Below, in pieces: positions 5,562 to 5,672 of a DNA stretch of 5,672 nt. The notes beneath the pieces are model-generated. The model saw nothing but the letters and a program-made list of their open reading frames with translations. It was not told where the DNA came from and searched no databases. This DNA is from Alphaproteobacteria bacterium (lineage in GTDB: Bacteria > Pseudomonadota > Alphaproteobacteria > Reyranellales > Reyranellaceae). Position 1 is the first letter of the stretch; the number at the start of each line of letters is the position of its first letter. The position numbers and the translations under genes were made by a program. Location: positions 1-5,672 of the forward strand of contig VBAF01000057.1 of the NCBI GenBank assembly GCA_005884705.1, given 5' to 3'.

Positions 5562-5672
5562 TTAGCGGAAGGCAGTCCGGATCTTCACCAGCCGCCGGCG
5601 GACGCGCTGCAAGGGATGGGCGCGGGCGCGCGCATCGGCGATCTGCAGGTCGAGCACGATCGGCTTGTGGTC
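5562..5672 (-). CDS. Probable endonuclease/exonuclease/phosphatase-family protein, C-terminal end only
   Basis: Read leftwards from the right edge, this frame gives 36 codons and a TAA (plus 5562-5564). The peptide begins DHKPIVLDLQI, followed by an arginine-rich tail ending RLVKIRTAFR. A DH followed by a hydrophobic beta strand (SDHxPIxxxL) is the hallmark C-terminal end of the endonuclease/exonuclease/phosphatase superfamily, in which the aspartate-histidine pair completes the metal-dependent active site. The family includes exonuclease III, DNase I and phospholipid or inositol phosphatases. E. coli encodes such a protein (YbhP) next to cardiolipin synthase ClsB, so the neighbourhood fits. 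It is convergent with the cardiolipin synthase gene. With 36 residues visible the call rests on one motif plus context. Confidence 0.6.
   Translation of the reverse strand, partial: DHKPIVLDLQIADARARAHPLQRVRRRLVKIRTAFR

Overview
The window is high-GC and gene-dense. Codon use strongly favours G or C at third positions, and the protein families look like those of an alphaproteobacterium. A Reyranella/Rhodospirillales-type or Rhizobiales-type genome would fit, but that is only an impression from gene content and base composition. No rRNA, tRNA, CRISPR array, insertion sequence or phage gene was seen.

Layout, left to right: (1) a minus-strand TauD/TfdA-family Fe(II)/2-oxoglutarate dioxygenase, whose C-terminus runs off the left edge; (2) a 93-bp divergent intergenic region with a compact set of direct and inverted repeats that looks like an operator; (3) a plus-strand IclR-family regulator resembling MhpR; (4) 31 bp later, an AcuI/YhdH-type acrylyl-CoA reductase; (5) a short intergenic with an 11-bp perfect inverted repeat of the dispersed-palindrome type; (6) a class III omega-amino acid (beta-alanine):pyruvate aminotransferase; (7) starting 9 bp after it, a phospholipase-D-superfamily cardiolipin synthase whose N-terminal membrane region is split by an apparent one-base deletion at about 4099-4101; (8) an AT-richer convergent intergenic with a degenerate 9-bp tandem repeat; (9) on the minus strand, the last 36 codons of what looks like an endonuclease/exonuclease/phosphatase-family protein, cut by the right edge.

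How the genes may work together: the aminotransferase would convert beta-alanine (or a related omega-amino acid) to malonate semialdehyde, and AcuI reduces acryloyl-CoA to propionyl-CoA. Both belong to C3 (3-hydroxypropionate/propionate) metabolism, so genes 3-6 may form a small catabolic module. The divergent dioxygenase, probably controlled by the IclR regulator, could act on a related substrate. This link is inference. The cardiolipin synthase and the phosphatase-family gene form a separate lipid-related neighbourhood, similar in content to the E. coli ybhP/clsB pair.

I found no convincing new biological system. The points most worth checking are the cardiolipin synthase frameshift and the operator-like repeat cluster.
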